Shown here piece after piece: positions 23,536 through 34,889 of a stretch of DNA of 64,000 bases. The stretch spans positions 5,146,001 through 5,210,000 of the forward strand of contig JAJTUQ010000005.1 in the NCBI GenBank assembly GCA_021399445.1. Direction: 5' to 3'. Every line of letters begins with the position of its first letter. Position 1 is the first letter of the stretch. Below the pieces are notes generated by a model that ran no database searches, was not told the origin of the DNA, and saw only the letters and a program-made list of their open reading frames with translations. The position numbers and the translations under genes are program-made. This DNA is from Xylogone sp. PMI_703 (taxonomy: Eukaryota; Ascomycota; Leotiomycetes).

Positions 23536-26283
23536 TCATGCAATTGCGGTGCTAATACATCTACAAGCAGAGGAGATGCGAGACGGGTTGGCTTGGCAGT
23601 TAGCCACTTTAGTTGGCAACCCCGTAGTTGCGGTGTTGACGACTGTCGTGTATGTGGCACAGAAGCTCGTTGCCCAGGCTGGTGCTCCAATGAGTTGGCG
23701 TAGGCAATTATCATGATTGCAGCTCGTGGGGGTTGGCTTTGAAGTAGTAGTCGTTGTAGTATCGGGCCCTGATTCGCTTCCATAGACTGAGATCTCATAA
23801 ACTCCCGCTTCCCAGTCGGCTTCTTTGCCGTGATCAACATCGTATATGCTGTAGTCATCAAGTTTGACATAGCGGTAGTTGCCGGATAAAATGTGTGCTT
23901 GAAAGCCAGGTACCGCGTTGTCCGTATTGTCAACGAGTTTTGTCCAAGACGAAGCATCGTTACTGCCGCTAACAGTATAGCGGTTGACAGCATCTGATCC
24001 ACCAATACTCTGAAATGACAAGCCTATCCAAGCAAGGCTATAGCTCCGCCCGAGATCCACGTACCAGTAAAATGGAACTGACGATGGGTTGTAGTACTCT
24101 TGAACGGTATCATAGGCATTGACATCATAGTTGATCCCATCATTTGCCGCCTGTGCACTGTAATTATATGTACCGGCCGCTATTTCAGCTGCTGTCAACT
24201 GTACTGATGGTGTTGCTACAACCGGCTTATTCAGTGACAATAATTTCCAGGTTGGGGGAACAATTATTCCTTTCGATACACTGAGCTCCAAAGATGGATT
24301 ATAAGTAAGCGTCATTAGTCCACTGTCAGTTGCTCCGGTGACAGCAGGTGCAGTATCGTTAATAGTGAGTTGCATGAAGACATATGTAGAGTTGAAAAGG
24401 CTAACGGTATCGTAGCGGTCCCCAACATACACATATACTGGACTTGCGTCCGTCGCGATATTGATTATGAAGGTTGACTGACTGAAATATGTACTTGGAT
24501 CGCCAACAGGCTGCATGCTGGACCAAGTCATGTTGCCGTTTCGGTATCCTGTTGTATTGTCGCGTGGAACATGAAACCCAGCTGTTATGTCTGAAGTACG
24601 GACATATTGACCCTGGTTTGCAAACCAACCCGACTGGGTAGAGGTAATGAGATAAACGTACTCGCCGGTAGCACCTTTGTTCCTGACCACTGTTGGTGCC
24701 TCACGCGATAGGTGGGAAAATACATCATATTCTTTATCAGGAACGACATCAGTAAAGTCATCGTCAAGCTGCCACACACGGCCATAAACATTATCTGAGG
24801 CAGAGAAGAGATAAGTAGAGCCGTCCTTTGGATCTTGCCAAACGGTCTGATCACGAGACCGATATCCGATGTTAGTCCCCTTCACTGGTGGTTCGGGGTC
24901 AAGGCCATCAGTTGTGTAATAGCATTCCGTATTGTATGTCGGGCAGTATATCCTCACGGATGAAACTGTATTCACCGCATAAGTACCCGAAGGCAAATTG
25001 ACAATTGGTCGGAAGATAGGAACAGCGGTGCTATTAGAGACCACAGTATATACCTGCATAGCTGTGGCGCTGACATCTCCATTAAGCGTACAGATTGCTT
25101 TGACAGTTAGACCAGAACCGGTTATAGATATTCGTGTCCCAGCCGCATACGCTGTGCTATTAACTGTTGGATCAGATCCATCTGTTGTGTAGTGGATGGC
25201 GGATCCGGTGGTATTGCACGTAATGAAGGCGGCATCACCACTGTGTACTAAAACTGTGGAATCAGACGAGGATTCGTCTAGACCGGGGCGGATCTCTGGT
25301 TCGACAAGAGCGGTTCTCTCACTTCCAGGGTCGCCAATTTCGAAAACCGTGGTTGATACCTCTGAGGTGTTGGTCGTGGGATATCGGATAATATAGATGG
25401 ATGCAGAAACACTGAAATTAGCAGAATACTTCTGGTAGAATGAAGTATCCCATGGAGTCATCTGAACTGATACCGCCTTCAATGTCAAATTAAACTTGAC
25501 GTTTGAGATTGATGCCTCCCCATAAGTGCTGGCTGAGACGTAGCTTACAGCTTGCGGATTACTTGCACTGACACTGTTGTACTGTGTGACCTTAGGCGGG
25601 TAATCCGTACCAGAGACGGGCGAGTAAGAGTGTCCCCCTACACTGCTGCTCTTTGGAGCAGACGAGGTGTCGTCGACGAGCCCTCCAATGCGATCGCCCA
25701 TAGCGGAAGGGTCTTGGTTTCCGCTACCTGGGCGAAAGTGGCCTTTGGGGCCGAGGGTGTAGGGTCCTTCTACATTGTCGGCCGTTGCGACAAAAACTTG
25801 AGAAGCATCATAGTTGGTAGCCAGCTCCCAATGCGCCCACAAGATGAATTTTTTATTTTTTGCATTGTAGAGAAGCTTTGGGCGCTGCACTTGGCAATAT
25901 GTTAACTGCTGCATCCCATTGACATCCGGAGTGTAGACGGTGATAGGAGATCCCACGTGTTCCCAGTTCAAGAGATCCTGGGATTTGTAAAGGCTCACGA
26001 GGGTAGAGTCATATGGCGGTCCAGTGGCAGCGTTGAAAGGCTGTCCAACCCAATAATACCAAGAATCCACCTTTAGGAAGCCGCCGCCAAATGCCTCAAT
26101 TGGGTTATCATCAGTGTCATACCAGGTTTGACCATTTGGAACTGCGGTATACTCTGACCGTGCGGCGAGTGCTGCGCGAGCATCCAATTGCACATCTCTC
26201 GTCCAGAGGTTGGATTGTCCTGCACCGAGGGGGCTCCCCCCGACAAATGTGAGGGGGAGCAGGATGGCGAGAGCCCACTTCAT
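23536..26283 (-). CDS. Secreted GH43-like glycoside hydrolase with nested insertion and F5/8C (CBM32-like) domain
   Basis: The protein is 915 aa in a single exon. I chose the ATG at 26283 because it begins a clean signal peptide (MKWALAILLPLTFVGGS); the frame is open upstream for 35 codons without such a signal. Residues ~45-190 match GH43 exo-galactanase-like enzymes (FGGGFLKVDSWYYWVG, QRPKLLYNAKNKKFILWAHWE). The catalytic fold resumes near residue 473 with GYRSRDQTVWQDP and STYLFSASDN, then REAPTVVR (~527). Between them lies an insertion of about 280 residues holding two chitobiase C-terminal-like repeats (IHYTTDGSDPT, CYYTTDGLDPE). Residues ~700-835 form an F5/8 type C domain. A Thr-rich linker and Cys-rich tail end the protein. 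The likely role is extracellular attack on galactan or arabinan side chains. Confidence 0.85.
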   Translation of the reverse strand: MKWALAILLPLTFVGGSPLGAGQSNLWTRDVQLDARAALAARSEYTAVPNGQTWYDTDDNPIEAFGGGFLKVDSWYYWVGQPFNAATGPPYDSTLVSLYKSQDLLNWEHVGSPITVYTPDVNGMQQLTYCQVQRPKLLYNAKNKKFILWAHWELATNYDASQVFVATADNVEGPYTLGPKGHFRPGSGNQDPSAMGDRIGGLVDDTSSAPKSSSVGGHSYSPVSGTDYPPKVTQYNSVSASNPQAVSYVSASTYGEASISNVKFNLTLKAVSVQMTPWDTSFYQKYSANFSVSASIYIIRYPTTNTSEVSTTVFEIGDPGSERTALVEPEIRPGLDESSSDSTVLVHSGDAAFITCNTTGSAIHYTTDGSDPTVNSTAYAAGTRISITGSGLTVKAICTLNGDVSATAMQVYTVVSNSTAVPIFRPIVNLPSGTYAVNTVSSVRIYCPTYNTECYYTTDGLDPEPPVKGTNIGYRSRDQTVWQDPKDGSTYLFSASDNVYGRVWQLDDDFTDVVPDKEYDVFSHLSREAPTVVRNKGATGEYVYLITSTQSGWFANQGQYVRTSDITAGFHVPRDNTTGYRNGNMTWSSMQPVGDPSTYFSQSTFIINIATDASPVYVYVGDRYDTVSLFNSTYVFMQLTINDTAPAVTGATDSGLMTLTYNPSLELSVSKGIIVPPTWKLLSLNKPVVATPSVQLTAAEIAAGTYNYSAQAANDGINYDVNAYDTVQEYYNPSSVPFYWYVDLGRSYSLAWIGLSFQSIGGSDAVNRYTVSGSNDASSWTKLVDNTDNAVPGFQAHILSGNYRYVKLDDYSIYDVDHGKEADWEAGVYEISVYGSESGPDTTTTTTSKPTPTSCNHDNCLRQLIGAPAWATSFCATYTTVVNTATTGLPTKVANCQANPSRISSACRCISTAIA

Positions 26284-26889
26284 GTTGAGAAGTGAGCGCG
26301 AGGTGGCTACAAGGCGGACTCTAAGAGACTTGACAATAAGAGTTGGGAGAAGGCAAAAGAAGTGAATTGGAGGATGCTCCCTTGCCACGAGCAGGAGCCG
26401 TCTATATAATTTGCGCTGTAATTGTAGCTTGGGGTACTCAATTTGACTTCATTCCTGTGATCATGCGCTCCCTGAACCAGCGTAACGTTGACAGGATGTT
26501 TCTCGTTCTAACGGAAGAAGTCCGTCTCAACAATATTCCGTTTCCCATTTCTTCTCCCCAGAATGTACCCCAGTAACAAAGCATAAGAGTCTACAGCTTA
26601 TTCCAGGTACTGATATGGCTTGCAGTACTCCGCTCCTGATCGGTTCCTGTCCATGGTGCTTCCTCGGGGCAGCCGGCACCGAAGCCATAGTGTATGCGGA
26701 GAAGCGATGCGATCGGACGAAGCCATCTGTTTGGCATAGCAAGTCGCATTGCGGGGAAGACGAGGATCACCAGCCTCAGCTTGGCTTATTCGACAAGTTC
26801 TATATCGCTTCAAGCAGCCCCTCTTGGGACTACATTCAAAGTGAGACGTATTACGATTTTGACATCTCTGACTTTGTGAAGAATCACAG

Positions 26890-27173
26890 CCGGCACAAGG
26901 CTACAATCTTTACCCTTCAATCTTCAACAAATAGCACAAACATTAATGCATGTATTCAGCGGTAGTGGATACAGTGATATTGGCAAAATACGTATCCAGT
27001 GGAAACGAGGTGATACTTTCTGTATTCCAGCTTGGAGCAAATACCAGCACACCGCCGAGGGGTCAGAACCCGTGCATTTGTACAGATTTGACGATACTGT
27101 AAGCCCATGCTGACCGCGCTAGGATTTTATCGGGTCAATGGCTGCGATGTTGAGAGCTTGGTCTCCGATTAGT
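26890..27173 (+). pseudogene. 3' remnant of a gentisate 1,2-dioxygenase-like cupin
   Basis: In the plus frame, translation from about 26929 gives MHVFSGSGYSDIG, then QWKRGDTFCIPAW and HLYRFDD (to about 27097). After a short stretch that is out of phase, it continues with PMLTALGFYRVNG and SLVSD followed by a stop (27104-27173). These strings match the second cupin and C-terminus of fungal gentisate 1,2-dioxygenase, an enzyme of aromatic ring cleavage. The phase change between DD and PM is a small indel and no convincing intron fits. Upstream similarity fades before 26890, so the N-terminal part is lost. I conclude it is a broken gene fragment. Confidence 0.65.
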
Positions 27174-28226
27174 GGAGTGCTCGCATCAGATGTGTAGTAA
27201 TTAGGTAGTCTACAGGTTCTTCATTTGATAAGGAATATTATCCATTTCTGTACATTATATAGAACCTTCTATACGTACATGTCGATGTCCTCTAAATATT
27301 CAGCTTTTACCGGATCTACCCGAGCCAACCCAGGGCCATATATCAGATAGAGTAAGCTATACATCTGATAATTCAGCACTGTCCACCATTGTGGTAAAAG
27401 TATAGTCATGCGTAATGTTGTTACGTATGTGAGCTAGGTATCACTTCTACCTGACCTCAACTGCAACATGCCGGCTCGACATTGATCAAAGTGAGGTAGA
27501 CTTGACTTGACTTCGACCTTGGCTGTGGTTCAACAGGCCATACCGTGGCTTTCTTGATCGAGTGTAGAAGTAGCAGTAATATTCTTGATGGTTGGAAAGT
27601 GACCGCACTCGTGTATCATACTGTTTGTCCACAACCTCACCGTGGGGCCTTTCCTGGCGGACTGTATCCACTTTGCCTAGTGTGTACATGATTAGGGAGC
27701 TCTCGCTCAACGACCTCGTAATATTCTTTGTCCTGGGTTTGTAATCCGCCTGTGGTCATTGTATACCCAATCTGTTATTATGGTTCGAGAGTGGCTCTCA
27801 GCAAGCAATTTTATCTGGTTCGTATGTGGCAGTGATTTGGTTAACGGCAGTAGTTTACGCGCGTAAGTCTCAAATAGCCGATGGCTTGGACCCATCGGTT
27901 GAAGAGTTGACAAATCAGCTTTGTAGCTATAAAATATCTCTGAATGGAACGGTTGCGCGCGTAAGGACGGGGAATGGGGCTCAAACTAAGGTTTGTTGAT
28001 AAACTCGCCCAAGCTTTATCACAGACTTTTCCTAGATAGTAAGCGTTTAGTAAATGGGATGACAAGAAAGTTGCTAAAACATGATCCGAAGGAGGCAGGT
28101 TTCTCATTTGGTTACTCTATCAAAAGTGATAATAAAGATGCTGTACACCCTTCCTTCCAAGTATCTTCTATTGGATCCTCTGTGTTCTCCAATAATATCA
28201 TGCTGAATTGTTCTATCTCTACAAAA
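27174..28226. other. Intergenic, nothing recognised
   Basis: Several short overlapping frames exist on the minus strand between 27486 and 28107, but none shows motifs or consistent continuation. The right end should carry the promoter of the epoxide-hydrolase-like gene. Confidence 0.4.
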
Positions 28227-29339
28227 ATGCAGCAGATCATACCGCGTTCGGTCGCTTTCCTTTTCTTTGTTTGGATAGCCTTCGCCGAAGCTCTTACAAA
28301 TTTCGATGATTGGGCACACCAGAGAATTGCCCTCGAAAACGTGAGCATACACCTTCGTTATGCTGGAAAGGGTCCTCCTGTACTTCTCATCCATGGTAGT
28401 CCCCAGTTTAGCCTCACATGGCACACAGTTGGGCCCATACTGGCAGAAAAGTACACTGTTATAGCGGTAGATAATCCCGGATCCGGAGATTCTTCAGTGC
28501 CGTCGGATGGAGACTATACTTTCATGGCATCAGCGGATACTATGAAGTCAGTCTTGGATTTTTTCAACATCACCTCAACCTATGTTATTGCGCACGATGT
28601 CGGCTGCGGTATCGCGGCAGCTTTAGCTACGAAATACCGCTCTCTTGTAAAAAGGCTCGTCGTTGCAGAGTTCGCCCTTCCAGGATTTGGGTACGAGACT
28701 TCAGCAGCACCTGCTCCCTACTGGGACTTATATGCAAATTGGCAATTAGCATTCTTTTCAGTTACGGACGCTGCGGAATTCTTTATTTCTGGCAAGGAAA
28801 AACAACTGATAGAGTGGTACATCTACCATGGCAGCTATTCTGGATCCAGTAGCTTTTCAGAAGACATGATCAATAGATATAGCAACTCCATCTCAAAACC
28901 AGGCTTTCTAAGAGCAATGCTTGGTCCCTTCGACAACAGAGCTGTCACTGCCGCCGCTACGTTCTTCACTGCAACACTTGGTAAGACCCCATTACAGATA
29001 CCAACATTGGCTATTGGAGGAGAAGCGAGTCTGGGGCCAGCTTCGAAAGCCATTTGGGGAAATGTGTCATCCCATCTTCAAACAGATATTGTTTCTAAGG
29101 CAGGACATTGGATTGGTATGTTAAATCTTTGTACGTGACACTATATCGTATACTTACCAACTGACTCAACCATAGCCGACGAGAATCCCATATGGGTTGC
29201 AAATCGAGTGCTACGATTTTTAGAGCAGGACAAACCTGCTCCCTCACCAATTGATTTATCGTATCTGGCAAACAAAGTGACACTTGATGTTGGTTATTTT
29301 GGTACTTTGGAAAATGCTCAATCTGCGAGCGATGTTTAA
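28227..29339 (+). CDS. Secreted alpha/beta hydrolase, epoxide hydrolase/dehalogenase-like, two exons
   Basis: Exon 1 is 28227-29115 and exon 2 is 29176-29339, with a 60-nt intron; the product is 350 aa. The open frame starts earlier, but the ATG at 28227 (acaaaaATG) begins a signal peptide (MQQIIPRSVAFLFFVWIAFA), so I prefer it. The oxyanion motif is HGSP (~56-59). The nucleophile elbow AHDVGCG places Asp at about 124, the pattern of soluble epoxide hydrolases and haloalkane dehalogenases rather than serine esterases. The catalytic His is in GHWI (about 294), and the intron splits just after it to join ADENP. The enzyme should open an epoxide or similar electrophile outside the cell or in the secretory path. 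Substrate unknown. Confidence 0.85.
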
Positions 29340-30461
29340 CTGCAGTAAAGCACCAGATAACGTTATAAATCCAGCTCCGAGTCTGGATGGAGAGTCTATA
29401 GCTAGGTTCTTACTCAGACTGAAAGGGGGAATGTTTGGGTTTTGCGAAGGATTATCTACATCATATTACCATTAGATTTCCTTAATTTCAAATCAAGTTT
29501 GGAGTAGTGTATCAACCGCTCCTTGTAGATTAGATAGTCTTTCATTTCATCCCTTACAGCCATGACGTTTAGTACAGATCGGCGATGTCGGTTCTAAGAT
29601 ATATATGTTCTTATATGCTATATTTGTTTTACAAAGCATAGTTTGGAGCAGCAGATTCTGTTTGTTGATTTGATATCTTGAGTTTCCATTTGACACTATA
29701 ACTCTAGCCTTGCCAGGGGGCAGAGACATGAAGCTGGGCCACGTGTACTTATTACAAACACTCCGTAAGCCTGAGGACCATGAGTTTGTGTTTACAGTAG
29801 AACCTCAGGCTGTAGCAAGACGCTAGCCAATAGGCTTTACATATGTTTATAAATAGTTACGTGCGTAAGCACAAGACTGGCCGCGCTAAGGTGGAGCCTT
29901 CCGGCGCGACGGAGCTGAGAGTACACCAAAACTGCGTATCTACTATGCCTCACTCTTAATCGGTTTCCCACCTGGCGGTGCAATTCGCCAGGGAGACTCT
30001 GTAGTGCTTTGATATTATTTAGCAGTGTATCCATACTCTTAGCCTTTAGCCTCTCTAGAATCGGTGAATATAGCTTAAGAACGTCACCATCTTTCCATCA
30101 AATTGCGGCCCAGACCATTCCAGAGATCTCATTTCCCCCTCGTAACCTTATACTGTTCCCCTTGCATCATTTCCCGCTTAAGGACAGTGAAGAATATTTA
30201 CATGCCTAGGTAACCGTCTGATTAAATGTCAGTTGTATACGACATGTTCTTGTTATCTCTCCTTATATCCATGATCGAAAGTAGTACCAAGCACGGTGTC
30301 AACTTTGAGTCTTTAATGCCGAGCAGCGGAGATAATGTCAACTTACCGACTTAATTTACCGTCCGTACCCAGGGGTATTTAATCTGACAACGACCCGTCT
30401 GGCAATCAGACGTCCGTCAAACAAGTTTTTCCCTACATTTGGGATTACGCACTCGCTCATA
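29340..30461. other. Intergenic, no gene seen
   Basis: Short frames at 29547-30209 lack motifs. The stretch 29870-30000 is GC-richer than its surroundings and may be an old repeat. A pyrimidine-rich run just upstream of 30462 probably belongs to the promoter of the PEBP-like gene. Confidence 0.4.
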
Positions 30462-31293
30462 ATGCATCCAATCGTGTCTCGCCGTTCTATTCTCCTCACA
30501 ATTTTGGCTATAGCTTATGCCTTCGGAATAGCTTCTGCTCAAACGCCTCCAGGGCTAGAGCCTTCGACTAAGAGACATCTAAATGTCACCTTCAAAACTA
30601 CTGTGGTAAACCCTGCTGGAATCACAGTACCACAAAATGGTAAGTTATGTATTGATGCATTGCCATTTTCATATTTGATAACCAGTATCACTAGTGGTTA
30701 TCAAAGCCCCAGAATTAAGCTTTGGCCAAGCAAACGGTACTTATGCCGTCTTCATGATAGACTTCAGTCTCGAAACAAACATAACAGGTACAAACACGAC
30801 TCTGTTGCATTGGGCCCAGACCGGTCTTTCCGCTCCAGAGGGTACTACGTCTTTGACTTCTCAACAGGCAAACATTGCACCCTACATTAATCCTGAGCCT
30901 CCTGCTGGTCAGACGCATACATATGGTGTAGTTCTGTTTAGAGAACCCGCGAACTTTACAATCCCCATAGACTATGTTGCGCTGATCCATAACCTGACAA
31001 CGACTGATCCTGTATCATCTGTACCGTATCGAATCGGCTTTAATCTGACAAGATTCGTTAATGAGGCAGGATTGGGCCAACCAGTCGCTGCAGACTTCTT
31101 CTTGGTGGCAACGCCTGGACCAACAGCAACCACTAATTCGACATTATCTACCAACACATCAGCGCCAACGACAAATGCTACTGGGGGCATTATACCTACT
31201 ATGTCCACAGGGCCAACTATATCGGTTGCGAGTATCTTAGAAGTTCCATGGATGTGGATGACTGTTGGCATGCTATATTTAGGCCTTTGCTGA
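30462..31293 (+). CDS. Secreted PEBP-like protein, probably GPI-anchored, two exons
   Basis: Exon 1 is 30462-30639 and exon 2 is 30695-31293 (55-nt intron, gtaagt...cactag), giving 258 aa. A signal peptide is present (ILLTILAIAYAFGIASA). The core resembles phosphatidylethanolamine-binding proteins: FMIDFSLET in place of the usual MVDPDAP, then LLHWAQTGLS and PPAGQTHTYGVVLF. Several N-glycosylation sites (NGT, NIT, NTT) occur. The tail is Thr/Ser/Asn-rich and ends in a hydrophobic segment, as for a GPI signal. The fungal function of such surface PEBP proteins is not established. The ligand-binding Asp pattern is altered, so lipid binding is uncertain. Confidence 0.8.
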
Positions 31294-31861
31294 GTTTACT
31301 TGCCAAGACCCAAATCGGGCCATAACACACACATAACTTCATCTCGTGTTTGCATATAGATTAACTATTGTTGTATAAAGAGAATATTTAAAAGTCAGTG
31401 ATAGTATAACTGAATTGTGCACGTATGCCTCGATTCGTTTAGAAAACTTGATACCTACAGTAACTAGATGTACAAGGGAAGGGCTTGCAGTGAAGCGCTG
31501 GTTACCGCTTTCACTCCTGAAACGTGCTATATTATACCGCTTTTGCCTTTCTGTAGATACCATCATGCTAATGCTAGTATACCGACGCCTATATAGTTGA
31601 AATATATTACAATGAAGTGTACTGAACACATAAATAGCCTACAATAAGATTATCGTGAGATAATGAAAGGCTGCATTGTACTGTGCCTGTTGCTTTATTA
31701 AATACCGACTTAATAACTTATGCAACTTCGAAATCCAAATAATTATGCGCGCCAGCAAATATTACATAATCAACTGCAACTAGGATCTTTCTCACACGTT
31801 TAGCAGGACCGTATCTACAAGTCTCACCACAAAGTTAAGCCGATGCTGCTTCGTTGATCAG
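31294..31861. other. Intergenic, no gene seen
   Basis: No supported coding region. A first exon of the F-box/ankyrin gene could lie here, because that frame has no ATG at its left end. Confidence 0.35.
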
Positions 31862-32686
31862 CCAAGCAAACTCTACAATGTCCTTGTCCTCTATCCAGAC
31901 GATGTCATACTCGACATTGCATCCCGACTTCACTCAATAAAATCACTACAATCGCTCAATGCCTTTTGTCGCGTAAATCGTCGTCTATGCTCACTACTGG
32001 AGCCTGTGCTCTATCGACAGGATGCATTCCATTCCCACCCGTATAGCCTCGCCGTTACTTGGGCTGCGGAACATGGAAAGATACCTCTCTTGCAAAAGAC
32101 ATTAAGCTATGGCGCTACAATTCCTACCGAACCGACTCCACTCGATTCATTGAAAATAATTTACCGCCTCGTCTTTGAGCGGAGGTACGGCCGCTCGTAC
32201 CATGGTCGTATCGATCATCCCCTTGCGATTGCAGCTCGGTATGGACAATATGACATCGTGAGCATTCTCCTCGAGAAAGGATGTAATTTGCACTTGCGAG
32301 AAGCGGCGTTTGAAATGGCATTAAAAGCCGGACACAAACATGTGGTCCAGCAATTGTTAGGTTGTGGTATAGATATAAATCTCCGTTTCGTCGAGCACCA
32401 TAGGCTAGGCGGACCAACTCCTCTCCAATGGGCAGCAGAAACTGGAAGCTTGGAGCAAGCCCAGCTGTTTCTCAACAAAGGTGCCAATGCGAATCTTTTC
32501 ATGTACAGCTACCGGACTCCATTATTAATAGCAGCTGAAAAAGGCAACTCATCACTTGTTGAAATCTTGGCCAATAAAAATGCCTCTGTGTGTATACATG
32601 CCGACAAAAGATTAAGGAATAAGAAGTACTTTGTAGTTGGAACATTCAAACCCCACCAAACCAATAATGGAAATACAAGCCCCTAG
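31862..32686 (+). CDS. F-box plus ankyrin-repeat protein, 5' and 3' ends uncertain
   Basis: The frame open from about 31862 encodes an F-box-like start (YPDDVILDIASRLHSI, then NAFCRVNRRLCSLLEPVLYRQ) followed by ankyrin repeats. These include HPLAIAARYGQYDIVSILLEKGC, GHKHVVQQLLGCGIDINLR, TPLQWAAETGSLEQAQLFLNKGAN and TPLLIAAEKGNSSLVEILANKN, here cited only as family evidence. The first in-frame ATG is at 32006, inside the F-box region, so either an upstream exon is missing or the gene is damaged. The frame closes at 32686 after the last repeat loses its consensus. Such proteins usually feed substrates to SCF ubiquitin ligases through the F-box, with ankyrin repeats as the binding surface. Confidence 0.6.
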   Translation, partial: PSKLYNVLVLYPDDVILDIASRLHSIKSLQSLNAFCRVNRRLCSLLEPVLYRQDAFHSHPYSLAVTWAAEHGKIPLLQKTLSYGATIPTEPTPLDSLKIIYRLVFERRYGRSYHGRIDHPLAIAARYGQYDIVSILLEKGCNLHLREAAFEMALKAGHKHVVQQLLGCGIDINLRFVEHHRLGGPTPLQWAAETGSLEQAQLFLNKGANANLFMYSYRTPLLIAAEKGNSSLVEILANKNASVCIHADKRLRNKKYFVVGTFKPHQTNNGNTSP

Positions 32687-32925
32687 CTCCCGTCATTCGA
32701 CACATCGTTCTAGAACGGATAAAATTTCCGCGGCTTTAGCTACTGGCTCATGAGTAGCTCTGGCCTAGGAGCCTATATAATGAAATGCACCTTAACTGAA
32801 TGCTCAATGTATGATGGCTGTGTAGTTTTTATGGCATATGAAAACAATGTATGAACCCCACGAAAGGAATATTATTGGCAGCATAAGTTTCAATAGTGTC
32901 ACGAAAGCATGAAAAAGTGTACTAG

Positions 32926-33315
32926 ATGCTTGTCAGTTGTGATTTTGAACAATGGGATCGCGACGGATTAGTTTCACACTATTGCACCTTTGAGTCTGAA
33001 TATCCTTTCGAGGGTACCCGAGAGCCAGGGCCGGATGACTTTATGCCTCCACTCATTGTAGCAATAAGTCTAGGTAATATAGACTTAGTGCATTTGTTGA
33101 TTGACCACGGGGCTAATATTAATATCGGCTACTACGGCTCCTGTGAGCCGTCATCACCGAACCGGTTTTGGGGAACGGCTATTCAGTTAGCTGGGAAACT
33201 AGGTCACCAGGAGATAGTAGATTTATTACTTAAATCAGGTGCAGATATCAACAAGGAATACACGATGGACTGGTATTCCCGCCCGAGACCAGGTGTTGTG
33301 GTATCTTCAGATTAG
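32926..33315 (+). pseudogene. Detached ankyrin-repeat fragment
   Basis: This 129-residue frame holds two good ankyrin units (PPLIVAISLGNIDLVHLLIDHG and TAIQLAGKLGHQEIVDLLLKSG). It follows the F-box/ankyrin frame by 240 bp of stop-rich sequence, in a different reading frame. It is most simply the 3' part of the same gene after decay, though a missed intron is possible. Another stop-rich stretch follows. Confidence 0.5.
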
Positions 33316-34889
33316 AGAACCGGCTCAAAGTTTAGGTGCTCTAGCAGCCAATATAAATATCGCGTCACTCAGTAAGATTCATAGAGGTTGCTATCCTTAA
33401 CAGGATTCCGAATCTTTGGCTAATCATGTATTCCGTATAAATAAATTCATCATTTTAGACCTATGCAGAGAAGTGGGTCCGCAACCATTTAACCCGTGGA
33501 ACCTCCGCTATGTAAAATGTTCAGAACGAGTAGCCAAAGTGATAAAATCGCATGTTCATTACTAGGTTTTCCCAAGAGCTCCTGCAAATATGTAAAGGTA
33601 TTCTCAAACATGGACTCAAAGCTGAGTGCACCAGGTATTATTAGTTGTCGGAATGCCGGAATCATCGGACGTGCGATATCGCCATGTAACGCCCGAGTGT
33701 GGAGACCACTATATACCTCCATACAACTTATTCAATATGCTAAAATCGGAAATCCACAAACGCGTCCCACAAATGGGAACATCGATTAAGTTGCTCTTGT
33801 GCAATTACCTGTAAAGTGGACGTTATTTTGCTCTCCCGTCTTTAGTATTGGCCCAATGTTCCGACAAAAGTCACGTTTGATATTTATCACAACATAAAAG
33901 AGTAAAACAAGTACTATACTTCAAAATAAGCGCTATCCAATAACGGAATTTTCTGCATTTCTCGCTCTAATTGATAATAATCAATACTTAACTTAAGTTA
34001 GTGGTCGCTAACGCTTCTGAGCTATAGTGTCTTAGTCTATATCCTATTACTGTACAAATCATAGGTAACGTAGTGTCGGCAGCCTGCACAAGTGTTACAT
34101 GCCAAGGATATGGCGTTAACCAATGCTACTCAGTAATTTATTCTCCTAGAAAGACGCCCGGGATTGGGTTCTACTACGGCGGTATTAATCTGCTTATTGC
34201 TAGCGCTCCGTCGGGTAAGCCGTTATGCCAAGAACACTGATACCGTATTTGTCCGAGCTTGACTCTCTTGATTGTACGTACAGTTGATCGAAGAGAGTCT
34301 TGCATGTGAAAGCTTTCTTTTGTTTAATTGGTCCAGAGATCCGGAATTCTTCTTAATATATATTATTATTAGTGTAACATACATACAGACCGGACAAATT
34401 TGATTGAATTAGACATGAGAAGAAACTATAAGCATAGCTTCGCTAAAGCTAGACTAGAATAAACAATAACAGAAGACTATTAAATAGGACTAGTATCTCT
34501 AATGATACCACCACAATGCTTGCTTGCTACTATTCCACACTCTTTTCCTTGCAAAACACGTAAAGAGTGAGCAATGAAGGGCAGGGTTCAAGGTTCCAGC
34601 AAATCGGAATGGCTCTACCATCTGATGTCTATGCCCTGCCATGGTGTCAGAACGGAAATTAACGATCGTTTCTCCGACTAATATAATGCTATACCTTGCT
34701 GGAAGTAACAATCCAAATATTATGCGTGATAGGCAGATTAGTGGTGAGATGAAAACTAAGTAACCCGCTTCCATATATTTTCTGGACTTTATAAATTCAA
34801 GTAACTATCCCTCCCTTGAAGTATCAGAACAGGATTCTCATCTAGTCCTGCTGGTCCCTCAGTTGTTCTTGACTTTTCTGTTTAGGAAC
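33316..34889. other. Intergenic, no gene seen
   Basis: Small open frames at 33489-33814 and 34499-34774 lack motifs. The stretch 33880-34000 and 34360-34480 is AT-rich. The last 100 bp should carry the promoter of the con-13-like gene. Confidence 0.4.

Noticed and set aside
26284..26388. Upstream start for the GH43 protein at 26388
   Set aside because: The extra 35 residues are basic and not signal-like, while the ATG at 26283 starts a typical signal peptide.
26615..26965. 116-residue plus-strand frame as a separate gene
   Set aside because: It has no family motif and overlaps, in a different frame, the region where gentisate dioxygenase similarity begins.
33489..33814. Short overlapping frames after the ankyrin fragment as a gene
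   Set aside because: No motif, no plausible splice continuation, and no similarity to ankyrin consensus.
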